Assembly: GCA_902783155.1 (NCBI GenBank)
Contig: CACZPR010000018.1
Location: forward strand, 17,647 to 81,646
Direction of reading: 5' to 3'
Origin: an uncultured Spirochaetaceae bacterium
GTDB taxonomy: Bacteria > Spirochaetota > Spirochaetia > Treponematales > Treponemataceae
Length of the DNA stretch: 64,000 nt
Shown piece by piece: positions 11,301 to 19,900 of this stretch. Position 1 is the first letter of the stretch, and each line of letters starts with the position of its first letter. The notes under the pieces were generated by a model that saw only the letters and a program-made list of their open reading frames with translations, was not told where the DNA came from and did no database searches. The position numbers were made by a program, and so were the translations under genes.

Positions 11301-11467
11301 GTCCATGTTCCGCCAGACACGGTGATTTCAGACCAATCGGTGTCGTCGCCGTACCTGTACTCAAATTTCTGGACAGAACCATCGTCATCGGAAATTGAAC
11401 CGTAGATTGTCTTGGACTGGAGCCATGCCGCAACAGTTTCGGACATCATGCCTCTTTCGTTTTTCAA
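5324..11467 (-). CDS. giant Ig-like-repeat surface protein, 3' part (out of frame with the 5' part)
   Basis: C-terminal 2,047 codons of a very large repeat protein. Repeated Ig-like modules begin with phrases such as VDNDAPEITIHSP, IDSDAPQIANKK, IDNKAPVLI and STPPVIRIRPF. The last 600 or so residues change character (LYLAYYD, VHIAAYDG, PRIAYYA), suggesting a propeller-like region. It has no signal peptide. The frame stays open upstream of the nominal TTG at 11467 and there reads RPPEIRINNIVLKNERG, a typical module start that continues the upstream gene. I therefore treat it as the displaced second half of 11470-16716 rather than an independent gene. No Shine-Dalgarno with good spacing precedes the TTG or the ATG-ATG shortly after it. 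Ligand or function is unknown. Confidence 0.85.
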   Translation of the reverse strand: MKNERGMMSETVAAWLQSKTIYGSISDDDGSVQKFEYRYGDDTDWSEITVSGGTWTLDVNTDGPRSVYFRVTDAAGSKFTSGAAATSPKLTDGTNEPEISYLHLNVDTKNPDVGELYYQVKKSGESEWGEKKKDIAKGLFGGDYEYLRFYLHAEDANGISDVKFKVDGKGPNDGYAFDSSASNLEDGDYYSESIDLVGYESNTYTINAIVMDNAKKETEKSARFNVDNDAPEITIHSPDIVVSASSMSGEIDELSTLYFALTKNEQNPSATEEKLNAGDIYTTTSGGKWMPINGPWATFNVVFDGNPTTPTVTHALILKEYFSGLGMNVSEDDEYAYIYFHVMAVDPCGNTSIETEQIQIDPWGDKPTVSISNPKSGNTLGGEINVSGTAMDLIGTPAGVKAVGLMMDVNGDKHWTREDMLFINQKHPDYTWCTFDSHGKIYETVDIDTILEDETLDEASVAKKYALVADLDGNGWSFTMNRSREFDPGTGEKARNVTVWAFAIDKDFNTSAIDVTAASQKMKNVSFKIDSDAPQIANKKLVRQDNSDVVMNYEAQMAVKGAWYFVADIFDNNNVSTITVDGTAVVENCEPTNNSPANMTVTVEPLDADYISSNPNIPNTASGFKLKMTVGTNTPGTVFEERHEITFTENKSVNATTIPDSVLINIDNKAPVLIKSGTGYNIREYESVNKAKIADYNGFYTFGAVAKEDTQKVNGVEINQTGVARVAFYITRDIGTGSDNGTSVYKRLYDPMIRKGQSGNFLADYADAGTTHQEDGLYWIKQTVSGNVSNSENVRIGSMSSNIHKGGLVKINGVIHRIADVTNSTKTIKLGSDGNPDAVTVANGTEIYFALANVVDNPIQEGDGAGSVEDDGYWATPVFDDGDRMVETFVTTGTSCSWSANIVTKNIGDGKATLHYVVFDKAGNYDSAEVPIFIGNNLPRISGLTFSTDDNDDGKFTGDEIHSYKGLYGVDGVNSAMFPKNSTNENPVSIATVRNKIQIVPEVVGGNGALSYTLDVYGRNNADNGWSTTKTGSVALTALGKNGTETAQDIAIDMSVAQIKSAGIQDGNNEKFKVTIEDSTPGEKMETDLSLILNIALDDSTPPVIRIRPFYWNSANDNSLFENSTANGHIELPSDLPDSFTVGATDKEMDRQPKVSGKIRIEGVAWDDAQLKKINISFLGKEDQVLGTYSDGAWTSAKPLADDGSIPSDGYAFEISSDVTYGDLFYCGIIDSIPYGKEKMFVPQFAEYGQVAKWIAYIDTAKVLSPVAGSDKTIAVKAWDRGSPNIAGSYSGENYSTPGNVQSGGNDGAGAATGFYAVDVVPYITTVTTRLSSLKKRNPSLYARTSNGHYSVASDESVKIEGFNLDGGTVVFTPASGPANIPYTASGVTIPDSAKSGNVSVKVNNIVSLNNMNNNDSRGSYSKTVNLLANPTGDKDIYANYYNRLPNGDNNNLLTDDVCFDVWEFNSEAAVPISGKIEQPHMAINPVTGQIGFAFVNGPLYFSMGGQSDNGNTSYDYWMGSYDFFTSVGFTYDSLGHSYGVAAGGDINASAADKFQFMTSRWGHASRAQSGSYSTSNSLRLESIGQKDSGGTRYFDKQRIKSPSLATSVHGDDTNLYLAYYDAMNDEIRFKAGKSSTLNKVNVIKKESNTYCEIKSFDNTNNRFAHIATNSLSNGTIVRIYDSSKQLADENYYKVADWGGSEGNYWFRLEKATLSDSAGVNYVSYQELDHYPAVGDPVNPNIGVGSYVRKCTIDIKTDVDSFIDYDTTNDSFKYRNDTVSMIAGSDTGRKAGCYVSIAAIPGSSATNDVVVVVWYDETERKLMYGYNTSPLTNRNGQTSGAEWTVKTIFSDELENAGAYCQVAVDANGGVHIAAYDGINCDLVYAYLPSYNGEAQTCVVDANGVLGSNITLDVALNSNNVAVPRIAYYATSCIRPKLAYLYDTSSVAPDGSENDAFTGKWECSVIPTNSNVNMQSNQYNKMNVAVWKDENGVVKASTEGVTTHTNTPNSYNSTSYGFVYGNGTENAVMGYVIKVSSSSDTIETAQMR

Positions 11468-11469
11468 AA

Positions 11470-14400
11470 CTATGTTGTTGATTCTGATTTCAGGCGGTCG
11501 CTTTCCGGGTCGGCTGTATACCTGAATGTCTTTGAGGCCCTGTTTCCAGCAGCATCCTCGGCTGTTGCCCTAATCAGAACTTCCTCGCTGTAACCATTGA
11601 ACGTGCTTCCGCTGAACATGATTATGGAGTCGCCGGAAACCTTTGTCATCTCAAGTTCACCGCTGCTCCAGTTGTATGCGCCAATTCCAGTGAGAGTCTT
11701 GATTTCGGTCCACACGCCATCGACAGACTTTTCAAGCTTGACAGACGCAAGTGTTGAATTGTCCGACGCGGTTCCGTCGATTGTTATTTTGCCGTTAACC
11801 TTTGTCGCAGTTCCGGACTGGCCTACCTCAATTGTGGCAGGGAATCTCAAATTGATTTCAGGATTTTCCGAGTCCTTCTCAATATCGAGCATACGGATTT
11901 TGGCGGAGTTTCCTGCAAGGTCCCAGAGTGTCGCGGAAATGTTTCCTGACTCGAGCTTGGACTTCGGTATCTTGATTTTGAACGACTTTATTTCGCCATC
12001 GCCCAATTCATTTTTTGGCTTGAGACTGTTTTCAAATGCAGTGCCAAATCCACCAGCGCTTGCCGGAAGCTCCTGTGTAGAGTAATAAAGTTCCGCGCCC
12101 GCTATTTCTTTTCCGTCCGCACCAATAGGAACTACCCTGTCGGCACCGGAGAGATTGTCGCTTATGCTTCCGTAGATTATGAGGCCCTGAGCTCCGTTTG
12201 TCATAACGGTTCCCTCAATCTTCACCGCCGAGCTGTCATTTTTATCGTGCCTATAGAATCCCGCACTGGCCGTTGGCGAAGCATGGTCGATTTTCAACGG
12301 GAGCTGGACCAGGCCGGACTTGTTTCCTGCCAAATCAAAGGCCTGCATGAGAAGAATGTTGTGTACCTCAGGCGACAGAGTGCTTTCCTCCGTGACGCTT
12401 GCCATGACATTGAACTGGGTGTTTATTCCAGACACAGAGACGGAGCCAGCCGTTGAATCAAGATTTTCGGGTATGGATGCCGCGTTGCTTCTAATCACCT
12501 TGTACAGAATCTTTGAAAGTCCCGCACCCGTGTCCAAAGCCTTTGCCTCCACCTTTATGATATTGCCGCAGTACCATCCGTCCGGAGCTTTTCCTTCGAC
12601 AGTCGCGTTGGTCAGGTCAATGGAAGGCATTTCACTGTCAACAGTTGTCGAGAGGGAAACAATTTCGCTGTAAAGTTCGGAACTGTCTTTTGCGCGCAGC
12701 TTGAACGACCATTTTCCATCAGAATTTCCGTTGCATGGAATGGTGATTTTTGCGGTCTCCGAGCTTGTTTTTCCTGCGTTCGGCGTAAATGTGTAGCCAA
12801 CAGGGGACTCGATTGAAACTTCGCTTCCATTGCGCTCAACCTTTACAAGCTCAATTTTGTCCACAGCGATGTTGTCCGTTGATTTGAACACAATTTCCAG
12901 TGGATTGTCGCTGGCATTGTAGTATTCCTTTGGATTTGCCGGCGAGTAAATGGTGAGCGTAGGTGCGGTATAGTCATACACAAGGGAGCTGATTGTTTTC
13001 ACTTCGGATTCATTTCCCAGTTCGTCCCATGCCTTGAGATATATTTTGTTTCCGGTTCCCTCCGGCATACTTGTCCTTGGGATTTCTATTGTCCATGGTG
13101 ATTCCGAATGGCTCTCGCTTGAATCGACACCATTGTCTGTATAATTTGTGCCGTCCATGGACCATTTCAGAATCTTGGTTCCAGAGCCGCCATTGTCGCT
13201 CCATTTTCCGCGCAGAGTGAATTTTTCATCAATAATCTTGCTGTCAACGACAGTGTCTCCGTCGTGAAGATTCAGAACGTTAATGGTAGGACCTTCGTTG
13301 TCGCCCTGCAGATTTACAAAATCACTGACGCTTGTTTCAAGTCCCGCCCTGTCGGTGGCTTTGACAGTCAGTCTTCCGTTTGCGCCTGGATTTTTAAATC
13401 TTGCCCTCCATGCGCTTATATTGTAGGAGCTGTCCTTTACTTCATTCCAAGTCTTCCATTCAGCGTCGGCAAATGAATCGCTGTCGCCAAGGTCAACAGT
13501 GTCCGTTGAGAACAAAAGCTCCGTTGGATTGACGTATGTTCCGCCCGCACTGAACTCCAGTTTTTCTATGCCGCCCTCGTCCGATACTGTTCCATAAAGC
13601 AGATGCTCGGATGTGCCGGTGTAGTATATGGTCTCCGGGTATGATGAAAGGCTTGATCCGTCCGCAGTGCCGCCAATGGACATGTTGTACCACTTGACAC
13701 CAAGCTTCGGTTCTCCCCTGTCGATTTTTACGGTAAGTGGAGATGCTTCCCGCTGATTTCCAGCCTTGTCCGTGAGAGTGACATGGAGCGTGTTGATTCC
13801 ACCATCCTCGCTTGTAAATCCGGACGTGGTTATGATAAGCTCCTCGTTTTCGCCCTGTCCAGACACAGCTACACCTTCGCTCAGCACATTGCTGCCATCG
13901 GAACACTCTATTCTATATGAAGCCGACGCAAGACCAGATCCAGTCTCGGTGTATGGAATCTTAATCTGCAGAGTGCCGTTGGTATAGTAGCCATTTCCAC
14001 TAGGATTCTCCTCCATGACAGAAAGAGTGCCAATGCTTGGAGCGGTTTTATCAATTGTTGTGGTCAGAACAAGCTCCGGGCTACGCTGTCCAGAATTGTC
14101 CTCCACCGTGGCAACAAACTTCCAGACTCCATCCCCACAGATTTTTCTTTCATTTCCAGTCAGACTCCACGTGCTGGTGGACTGCGCAGGTGTAACCCAA
14201 TTGTCGCCTTCTTTCTTAGACACAGCTATGCTGGTGCTGTTACTGTTAATTCCGCTGCCACCCGCATCATATCCCTTGAATTTGATTTCAATGTCGCTCG
14301 TGTAATAGGTATTCAGGTTTTCCGGTCTCTCTACAATTTTCGGACCCTCACTATCCGTATATTTTACATACTCCATACCTATTGTCGGTGGGGTAAAATC

Positions 14401-16716
14401 AATAACAATGTCAGGATATTCAATCCAGCCGCTATCGTTGTTGGCCTTGTCCTTTACCTTGATTGAAATATTGTGCGTTCCATCAGAGCCAGGAGCAAAT
14501 GTACGTGTGTATGTCCAGACGGCAGCGGGGCTTGTGACTTCTGGAATATTCTCCGGTGAAACAGGCTCGTCATCATCAAATTTCAGTTTTATCTCCGACA
14601 CCCCGGATCCATTCTCATCCGAAACGGTTCCGCGGAGCTCGTACTTGTAAACAGTGTTTCCGTTTTCTGATTCCTGTTTTACATAAATGCTGGAGCGGTT
14701 CACCTTTTTTCCGTTCAGCTCAGACTCGTTGTTCAATGTAATGACAGGTTTCTTTCCATCAATATAATAGAGGAACGTGTATTTGATTTCGCCATTCCGG
14801 TTTTCAGAATTCCTTGCCCTTGCCTCCACCACGCAGGTATAGTTTTTATCAGCCGGAAGAGTGCCGGACATAAGGGTAAGGTTTACAGAATACTGGGTCG
14901 CTGTAATTTGAGTAAGGTCCTGGGTTCTGATTGCCGTGACAGCCTTTTCTGATACCAACGAAGCACCCGCAGCCTGTGTCGCGCTCGTATAGTGGCCGTC
15001 GTAGATTTTTGCTGTATATGTTATGGCATCATCTATTGGGTGGAGCATAACGTTTCCGTCAATATCGTTATACTGAATCGGGAAAGTCCTGTCATTGTTG
15101 AAATCTTCCAGTCCGACGCATTTTTCATTCTTCTGGCTGGTCAGATACGGTGCGGTTCCGGAAGCAAATATGCTGAAGCAGTACCCTCCCTCACGTGGAA
15201 CGAGTTCGTTTCCGTTTTCATCCTCGCCATTGACAATCAGATAGTATCCACCACCGGACGACATTGTGTTTGCAGGGAATGTAAGATAGTAGATGCCCCT
15301 GTCAACGGCAGAGTTTATATCAAACACAGGCGTTCCACCTTCAGCGGTAAACAGACCTCTGTTTGGATTTTCAGTGTCGCCATCGTAGTTCACAACCAGA
15401 TGTCCATCATCCATGACAAGGCTTCCATCCGATTCAGCCCTGTAGATTTTTGCAGAAAGTTTGCTTGGCGATATGGGGACCTTGTCTTTTCCACTTGTAA
15501 GCTCTATTGCCAACTGGGCCTGGTTTGTAGTTTTACCCCACTTGGACGGATCAGAGCGGTCAGCCAGAGCTATCTTGGAAATTTCATATCCTCCAATATG
15601 GTAGGTCGGGGAATTATTTGGGTCCACCCGGAAAGACAGAAGGCTTCTTCCACTTTCGTTGTTGTAGGATATATATTTGTAACTGGAGTTGTACTCTGGA
15701 TTTGTGAAGTCAAGGGCGTCCTTAATTTTCTGCGCACCGACAGCATCAAGGACTCCATTTGAATATGTTCCGGCCTTTATATTCATATAGTCGCCGGCAT
15801 CAAGACTGCTTCCTTCTCCTATGGATGTCTCGGCCCTGAGAAGTCTGTTGAGGTTTGAAGATATATATGTGTAGTCGCTCCAGTTGTCAGCCTTGTCCTT
15901 CAGCCGTATTGACAGATTTATAATCTTTGTTCCAGCGTTGGACTCATCATCGAACCTGTCATCCGTTCTTCCAAAAAGGGCCATATAGTTTTTCTGGAGA
16001 CGCTGTTCCTCGGTGGTCAGATTTTCACTTGTGGAATAGGACGCGATAACAACCTCGGTGTTCGACTTGTCAATATCGGTGAACTCCGTTTTGGCAAGAG
16101 TGTCTGTTATCTCGTTGAAATCCTTGTCATAGACCCGAATCTGCATCGTGTCAATGCTGTGCGCGTCCGCTATGGTTCCTGAAATCTTGACTGTCCGGCC
16201 ATATTCAATGCCAAGGTCGTTGTCCAGGGAAGACGGCGAAGACACCAAAAACACCGGCGGAGTATTGTCTATGTCGAACGAGCGGGCCACGGGAACGCCA
16301 TCCCTGTTTTCATCATAGGCGACCATCTCGACAATCCAGGTTCCGTCCTTCAGGGGAATTTTTCTTCCGTTCACATCGTAGATTCCGTTGCCCTCGTAGT
16401 GAAGCTGTATGTTCCACTCCTCACCGTTGACATTCACTCTTCCAAGATTGCTGTAGACTATGGAAGCATCGTCGTTGCTGCTGATTTTTACGATGTCCAC
16501 GTGGGAAACCATTGTGTCGTCCCAGCATTTGCCTTTTAGCTCAAAAGTGTCGGCCACGGCTTCGTTTACTTTCGGAGACTCAATTGAAAGTCGCGGGGCT
16601 TCTGTGTCAACCGCAGGTCCCAGTCCTATCTCGCACCCCAGAAAAAACATTCCTGAGCAAAGCGCAGCAGCTGCCAAAATCGGTTTAACAAAAAATCTTC
16701 CCTTGGACATTTTCAT
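11470..16716 (-). CDS. giant Ig-like-repeat surface lipoprotein, 5' part
   Basis: Begins with a lipoprotein signal (MKMSKGRFFVKPILAAAALC, lipobox FFLGC at about residues 24-28), so the protein is likely lipid-anchored and surface or periplasm facing. About eleven Ig-like/cadherin-like modules follow, each opening with a D-x-x-x-P phrase (DTEAPRLSIESP, IDNTPPVFLV, IDFTPPTIGM, IDKTAPSIG, YDYTAPTLTIYSP) and ending in DxAGN or KDKAxN. The frame stops at TAG 11470-11472, right after RYTADPESDR, where the next module should begin; a one-base shift at about 11495-11505 would join it to the next frame for a protein of about 3,800 residues. AAGGAG lies 6 nt before the ATG. An adhesin or scaffold role is a guess. 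Confidence 0.88.
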   Translation of the reverse strand: MKMSKGRFFVKPILAAAALCSGMFFLGCEIGLGPAVDTEAPRLSIESPKVNEAVADTFELKGKCWDDTMVSHVDIVKISSNDDASIVYSNLGRVNVNGEEWNIQLHYEGNGIYDVNGRKIPLKDGTWIVEMVAYDENRDGVPVARSFDIDNTPPVFLVSSPSSLDNDLGIEYGRTVKISGTIADAHSIDTMQIRVYDKDFNEITDTLAKTEFTDIDKSNTEVVIASYSTSENLTTEEQRLQKNYMALFGRTDDRFDDESNAGTKIINLSIRLKDKADNWSDYTYISSNLNRLLRAETSIGEGSSLDAGDYMNIKAGTYSNGVLDAVGAQKIKDALDFTNPEYNSSYKYISYNNESGRSLLSFRVDPNNSPTYHIGGYEISKIALADRSDPSKWGKTTNQAQLAIELTSGKDKVPISPSKLSAKIYRAESDGSLVMDDGHLVVNYDGDTENPNRGLFTAEGGTPVFDINSAVDRGIYYLTFPANTMSSGGGYYLIVNGEDENGNELVPREGGYCFSIFASGTAPYLTSQKNEKCVGLEDFNNDRTFPIQYNDIDGNVMLHPIDDAITYTAKIYDGHYTSATQAAGASLVSEKAVTAIRTQDLTQITATQYSVNLTLMSGTLPADKNYTCVVEARARNSENRNGEIKYTFLYYIDGKKPVITLNNESELNGKKVNRSSIYVKQESENGNTVYKYELRGTVSDENGSGVSEIKLKFDDDEPVSPENIPEVTSPAAVWTYTRTFAPGSDGTHNISIKVKDKANNDSGWIEYPDIVIDFTPPTIGMEYVKYTDSEGPKIVERPENLNTYYTSDIEIKFKGYDAGGSGINSNSTSIAVSKKEGDNWVTPAQSTSTWSLTGNERKICGDGVWKFVATVEDNSGQRSPELVLTTTIDKTAPSIGTLSVMEENPSGNGYYTNGTLQIKIPYTETGSGLASASYRIECSDGSNVLSEGVAVSGQGENEELIITTSGFTSEDGGINTLHVTLTDKAGNQREASPLTVKIDRGEPKLGVKWYNMSIGGTADGSSLSSYPETIYYTGTSEHLLYGTVSDEGGIEKLEFSAGGTYVNPTELLFSTDTVDLGDSDSFADAEWKTWNEVKDSSYNISAWRARFKNPGANGRLTVKATDRAGLETSVSDFVNLQGDNEGPTINVLNLHDGDTVVDSKIIDEKFTLRGKWSDNGGSGTKILKWSMDGTNYTDNGVDSSESHSESPWTIEIPRTSMPEGTGNKIYLKAWDELGNESEVKTISSLVYDYTAPTLTIYSPANPKEYYNASDNPLEIVFKSTDNIAVDKIELVKVERNGSEVSIESPVGYTFTPNAGKTSSETAKITIPCNGNSDGKWSFKLRAKDSSELYSEIVSLSTTVDSEMPSIDLTNATVEGKAPDGWYCGNIIKVEAKALDTGAGLSKILYKVIRSNAASIPENLDSTAGSVSVSGINTQFNVMASVTEESTLSPEVHNILLMQAFDLAGNKSGLVQLPLKIDHASPTASAGFYRHDKNDSSAVKIEGTVMTNGAQGLIIYGSISDNLSGADRVVPIGADGKEIAGAELYYSTQELPASAGGFGTAFENSLKPKNELGDGEIKSFKIKIPKSKLESGNISATLWDLAGNSAKIRMLDIEKDSENPEINLRFPATIEVGQSGTATKVNGKITIDGTASDNSTLASVKLEKSVDGVWTEIKTLTGIGAYNWSSGELEMTKVSGDSIIMFSGSTFNGYSEEVLIRATAEDAAGNRASKTFRYTADPESDRLKSESTT

Positions 16717-17024
16717 CTTGAACTCCTTTTATATTTCACGTGCCGACAAAATCAATTTGACGGACCTTTTTTTTAAAACAATACTCCCCACGACGGGGAA
16801 ACAGATTTTTTTGAAAACTTTTTGGATGAACTTTTTGATAAATGTGCAGGTTCTATGCAAGAAGAGTACATTGTTTTTTTCATTAAGACAATCCAAATTC
16901 AGCCAAATCTCCAAAAATTCATAAAAAACCCATCGATAGGTTTTCCGTTGATTTATCGGCACAAATTTGGATTTTCAACACAGGAGGCAAGAGACAGGAG
17001 ACTATTAGGAATCAATGGGCCCGG
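16717..17024 (-). other. 308-bp intergenic gap with weak terminator-like hairpin
   Basis: Separates the chromate-transporter genes from the giant lipoprotein gene, both on the minus strand. It holds AAAACC-tatcgat-GGGTTTTTT (16923-16944, minus strand), which could end the upstream transcript, and CCCC-gtcgt-GGGG near 16788-16799. I see no convincing -35/-10 pair at a sensible distance from the lipoprotein start. No gene is evident. Confidence 0.4.
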
Positions 17025-17606
17025 CTACAAAAAAATGATGCCGAACAAGGCTCCTGCAATCACAATAAAAACCGGGTGCATTTTTTTTACAAGGAAGAGC
17101 AGGACAAGCGCAATTATATAGAAAACTATCTGCTTCCACTGGAAAAGGGTCAAAAGATTTCCCGTTGCCTCGTAGGCGGCAGTGTTCAGAAGCGCAATCA
17201 TAAACACATTTATAGTGGCCACAAGAACCATACCCGCCGTGGCAGGTCTGAGCCCATTGAACGCAGCCTGGACGAGGGGCTTTTTCTGGAAATTTGAAAA
17301 GAAGCGCGAAATCAGCATGATTATAATCAGCGACGGAAGAAGCTCTCCAAAAGTCGTGATGATTCCGCCGACCGGTCCAAAAAGCTCCACCCCGCAGTAG
17401 GTCGCAAGGTTCACGCCAATGGGTCCAGGAGTGCTTTCGGATATGGCAAGCATAGAGTAAAACTTTTCCGCCGATATGACCGCATATTTTTCAACAAGCA
17501 CCTGCTGCATGAATGTGGCCGCAACAAGTCCACCGCCAACGGCAAAGAGTCCAACATAAAAGAAGATTCCGAAAAGCTGCACAAGTCCAAGAAATCCCGT
17601 CAACAT
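17025..17606 (-). CDS. short-chain chromate transporter (CHR family), second half
   Basis: Inner-membrane protein of 193 aa with about six hydrophobic stretches. It has the CHR-family N-terminal pattern FFYVGLFAVGGGLVAATF and then ISESTPGPIGVNLATYCG, equivalent to the conserved PGP motif. It overlaps its sister gene (17600-18238) by 7 bp. Known short CHR proteins work as heterodimer-like pairs, each supplying one homologous half of the long ChrA, so the two genes probably make one transporter. The natural substrate may be sulfate-like or another oxyanion rather than chromate. Confidence 0.88.
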   Translation of the reverse strand: MLTGFLGLVQLFGIFFYVGLFAVGGGLVAATFMQQVLVEKYAVISAEKFYSMLAISESTPGPIGVNLATYCGVELFGPVGGIITTFGELLPSLIIIMLISRFFSNFQKKPLVQAAFNGLRPATAGMVLVATINVFMIALLNTAAYEATGNLLTLFQWKQIVFYIIALVLLFLVKKMHPVFIVIAGALFGIIFL

Positions 17607-18238
17607 TTTTCTGCATCCTCCTTTTTTTCATCAGCAGATTCGGCAGCCACAGCAGGTTCGGAAGATTCGGAACTGGTTTCCTTCATCTCGACCTTCTTGA
17701 GTCCACCGCTCAACCACGTGACAAGTATTCCAAGGACTGCGGACGCAACAATCACAACGACGGAAGGCAGCTTGAGAAAATAGATTGCGGCAAAGGATGC
17801 CACATAGAAAATGATTCCCCACCATTTTTTTATGGATTTTTTTGCGAAATTGACAACGGCATAGCTAAGGAGGGCCGCAACGCCAACATTGATTCCGGCC
17901 AGAGCCTTGCGAACCCACTCAATCTCCTGGAAATTGCAGATGAACATGGCAATCACCGTGATTATTATGATTGATGGAGTCACAAGCCCAAGCGTCGCAA
18001 AAATACCGCCCGGCACTTTTTTGATTTTGTACCCGATAAATGTAGAGACATTTACAGCTATTACACCGGGAGTCACCTGCGAGATTGCGTAGTAGTCAAG
18101 CAAATCCTCGTAGCTGGCCCAGTGTTTTTTATCCACAAGCTCCCTCTCCAAAATTGGAAGCATTGCATATCCGCCGCCAAAAGTGACGGACCCAATCTTG
18201 AAGAAGGTCAGATAAAGCTCCAGAAGTTTTTTAAGCAT
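17600..18238 (-). CDS. short-chain chromate transporter (CHR family), first half
   Basis: 212 aa membrane protein. FFKIGSVTFGGGYAMLP near the N-terminus and ISQVTPGVIAVNVSTFIG at residues about 50-70 are the CHR signatures. Several more hydrophobic segments follow, then a charged Ser/Glu-rich cytoplasmic tail. The start overlaps the end of malQ by 8 bp and its end overlaps the partner CHR gene by 7 bp, indicating translational coupling. It is likely the companion subunit of the 17025-17606 protein. Confidence 0.88.
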   Translation of the reverse strand: MLKKLLELYLTFFKIGSVTFGGGYAMLPILERELVDKKHWASYEDLLDYYAISQVTPGVIAVNVSTFIGYKIKKVPGGIFATLGLVTPSIIIITVIAMFICNFQEIEWVRKALAGINVGVAALLSYAVVNFAKKSIKKWWGIIFYVASFAAIYFLKLPSVVVIVASAVLGILVTWLSGGLKKVEMKETSSESSEPAVAAESADEKKEDAEKC

Positions 18239-19826
18239 CCGACTTTGTGCCGTCCCCGTCTGGAAGGTTTCTTCCGTACATCTTTGAGTACCAAAGAAGC
18301 TCCGTGCCTCCCTCCGGATTCAACATTCCCTCGTCCATTCTCCATGTCCAGTTGCATCCAGTCGTGGAAGGTGTGTTCATGCGTCCATCCGAGCCAATCG
18401 TGAAAACGTCCTGCATCGGGATTATGCAGATGTCGGCAATCGAAGAAAATGCTGAACGGATCATCGCGTGGGCAACGGTTATGTTGTCAATTCCCTCGTA
18501 AAGATTGTAGTAGTTGCAGAGGTTCTTCTTGAGACCATCGCCGCCCTTTTCAATCAGTCCAAGCGTTGTGTCGTTGTCGTGTGTTCCCGTGTAGATTACG
18601 CAGTTCGGATTCTTGATGTTGTGCGGAAGATATTCGTTTTCCGAACTCTCAGCCGTCCATGGGTTTCCGTTGAACGCGAACTGGAGAATCTTCATGCCGG
18701 GGAATCCAACGGTGTCCCTGAGTTTTTCAACGCCCGGGGTGATTACACCAAGGTCCTCCGCAATGATTGGAAGGTTTCCAAGCTTGTCCTTGATTGCCTT
18801 GAACAGAGCGATTCCAGGACCCTTGCACCATTTTCCGCCAATCGCATTCTCCGCGCCATAAGGGACCTGCCAGTATTCGTCGAAAGCACGGAAATGGTCG
18901 ATTCTGACAACATCAACAAGGCGCAGCATGTTTTCGATTCTGTCAATCCACCAGGCGTATCCGTCCTTTTTCATTGCGGCCCAGTCGTAGAGAGGATTTC
19001 CCCATAGCTGTCCCGTCGCACTGAAATAGTCCGGTGGAACTCCTGCGCATGACTTCTGTTTCAGAGTCTTGGTATTGAACTGGAACAGACTCTGGTTTGA
19101 CCAGATGTCGGCAGAATCCGCGGCAACAAAAATCGGGATGTCGCCAACAATCTGTATTCCTGCGTTGTTTGCGTAGGTCCTCAGCGACTGCCACTGCACG
19201 TTGAAGAAGAACTGTATCGCCTTGATTTCGTCAATGTCGGAAGCGTTCTTTTCGCACCAGCTTTTGACCGCCGCCTCGTCATGGGATGCGAGATCCTTTG
19301 GCCACCAGCGGTTCCACATTGTAGCCTCGCCCTCGATTTTTTCAGCCTGGGCCTTCGCGTCATAAAATTTCTTTATGCTTGTGAACGCCGCAAAGTTGTC
19401 AAGCCACTTGGCCTGCTCCTTCTTGAAATCCTCAAAAAGTTTGCGGTCCGCCTGTGACGCATTCGCAATAAAATATGCAGCGCACTTGTACAGGACGGGT
19501 GTTTTCCACCAGACCACCGAGCCAAAATCAACAGGGCCAACATATTTTATATAGTCCGGCGGCTCTATGTCGGAATGGTTCGCCCATCCACGCTGGACCA
19601 AATCGTCAAGGTCAATCAGCAGGGGATTTCCGGCAAAGGTCGAGAACGAAGCATAGGGACTGTCCCCATAGCCCGTAGGTCCAAGAGGAAGAATCTGCCA
19701 CAAAGTCTGTCCGGCATTCTTCAGCCAGTCCACAAATCTATACGCCTCGTGGCCCAAAGTTCCAATACCGGGAGTGCCCGGCAAAGATGTTATGTGAAGC
19801 AGCACACCACTTTTTCTTTTTCCCAT
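18231..19826 (-). CDS. malQ: 4-alpha-glucanotransferase (amylomaltase)
   Basis: GH77 enzyme transferring 1,4-alpha-glucan segments between maltodextrins; cytosolic. It is 531 aa, normal for bacterial MalQ. The N-terminus HITSLPGTPGIGTLG and QILPLGPTGYGDSPY are typical, followed by RIDHFRAFDEYW (nucleophile Asp in VVRIDHF), IIAEDLG (acid/base Glu) and YTGTHDNDTTLG. ATG at 19826 has AGGAG 7 nt upstream. It heads a small cluster with the two CHR genes; the functional link, if any, is unclear. Confidence 0.95.
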   Translation of the reverse strand: MGKRKSGVLLHITSLPGTPGIGTLGHEAYRFVDWLKNAGQTLWQILPLGPTGYGDSPYASFSTFAGNPLLIDLDDLVQRGWANHSDIEPPDYIKYVGPVDFGSVVWWKTPVLYKCAAYFIANASQADRKLFEDFKKEQAKWLDNFAAFTSIKKFYDAKAQAEKIEGEATMWNRWWPKDLASHDEAAVKSWCEKNASDIDEIKAIQFFFNVQWQSLRTYANNAGIQIVGDIPIFVAADSADIWSNQSLFQFNTKTLKQKSCAGVPPDYFSATGQLWGNPLYDWAAMKKDGYAWWIDRIENMLRLVDVVRIDHFRAFDEYWQVPYGAENAIGGKWCKGPGIALFKAIKDKLGNLPIIAEDLGVITPGVEKLRDTVGFPGMKILQFAFNGNPWTAESSENEYLPHNIKNPNCVIYTGTHDNDTTLGLIEKGGDGLKKNLCNYYNLYEGIDNITVAHAMIRSAFSSIADICIIPMQDVFTIGSDGRMNTPSTTGCNWTWRMDEGMLNPEGGTELLWYSKMYGRNLPDGDGTKSDA

Positions 19827-19900
19827 AAAAAAACTCCTAACAAAAAGCTACCACTATTTCAGTTTAATCTCAATATGCGAAGACAAATTTGCGCAAAGCC

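Noticed and set aside
11490..11520. Programmed -1 frameshift site joining the giant protein halves
   Set aside because: No X-XXY-YYZ heptamer or downstream structure is evident, so I report only a one-base break.
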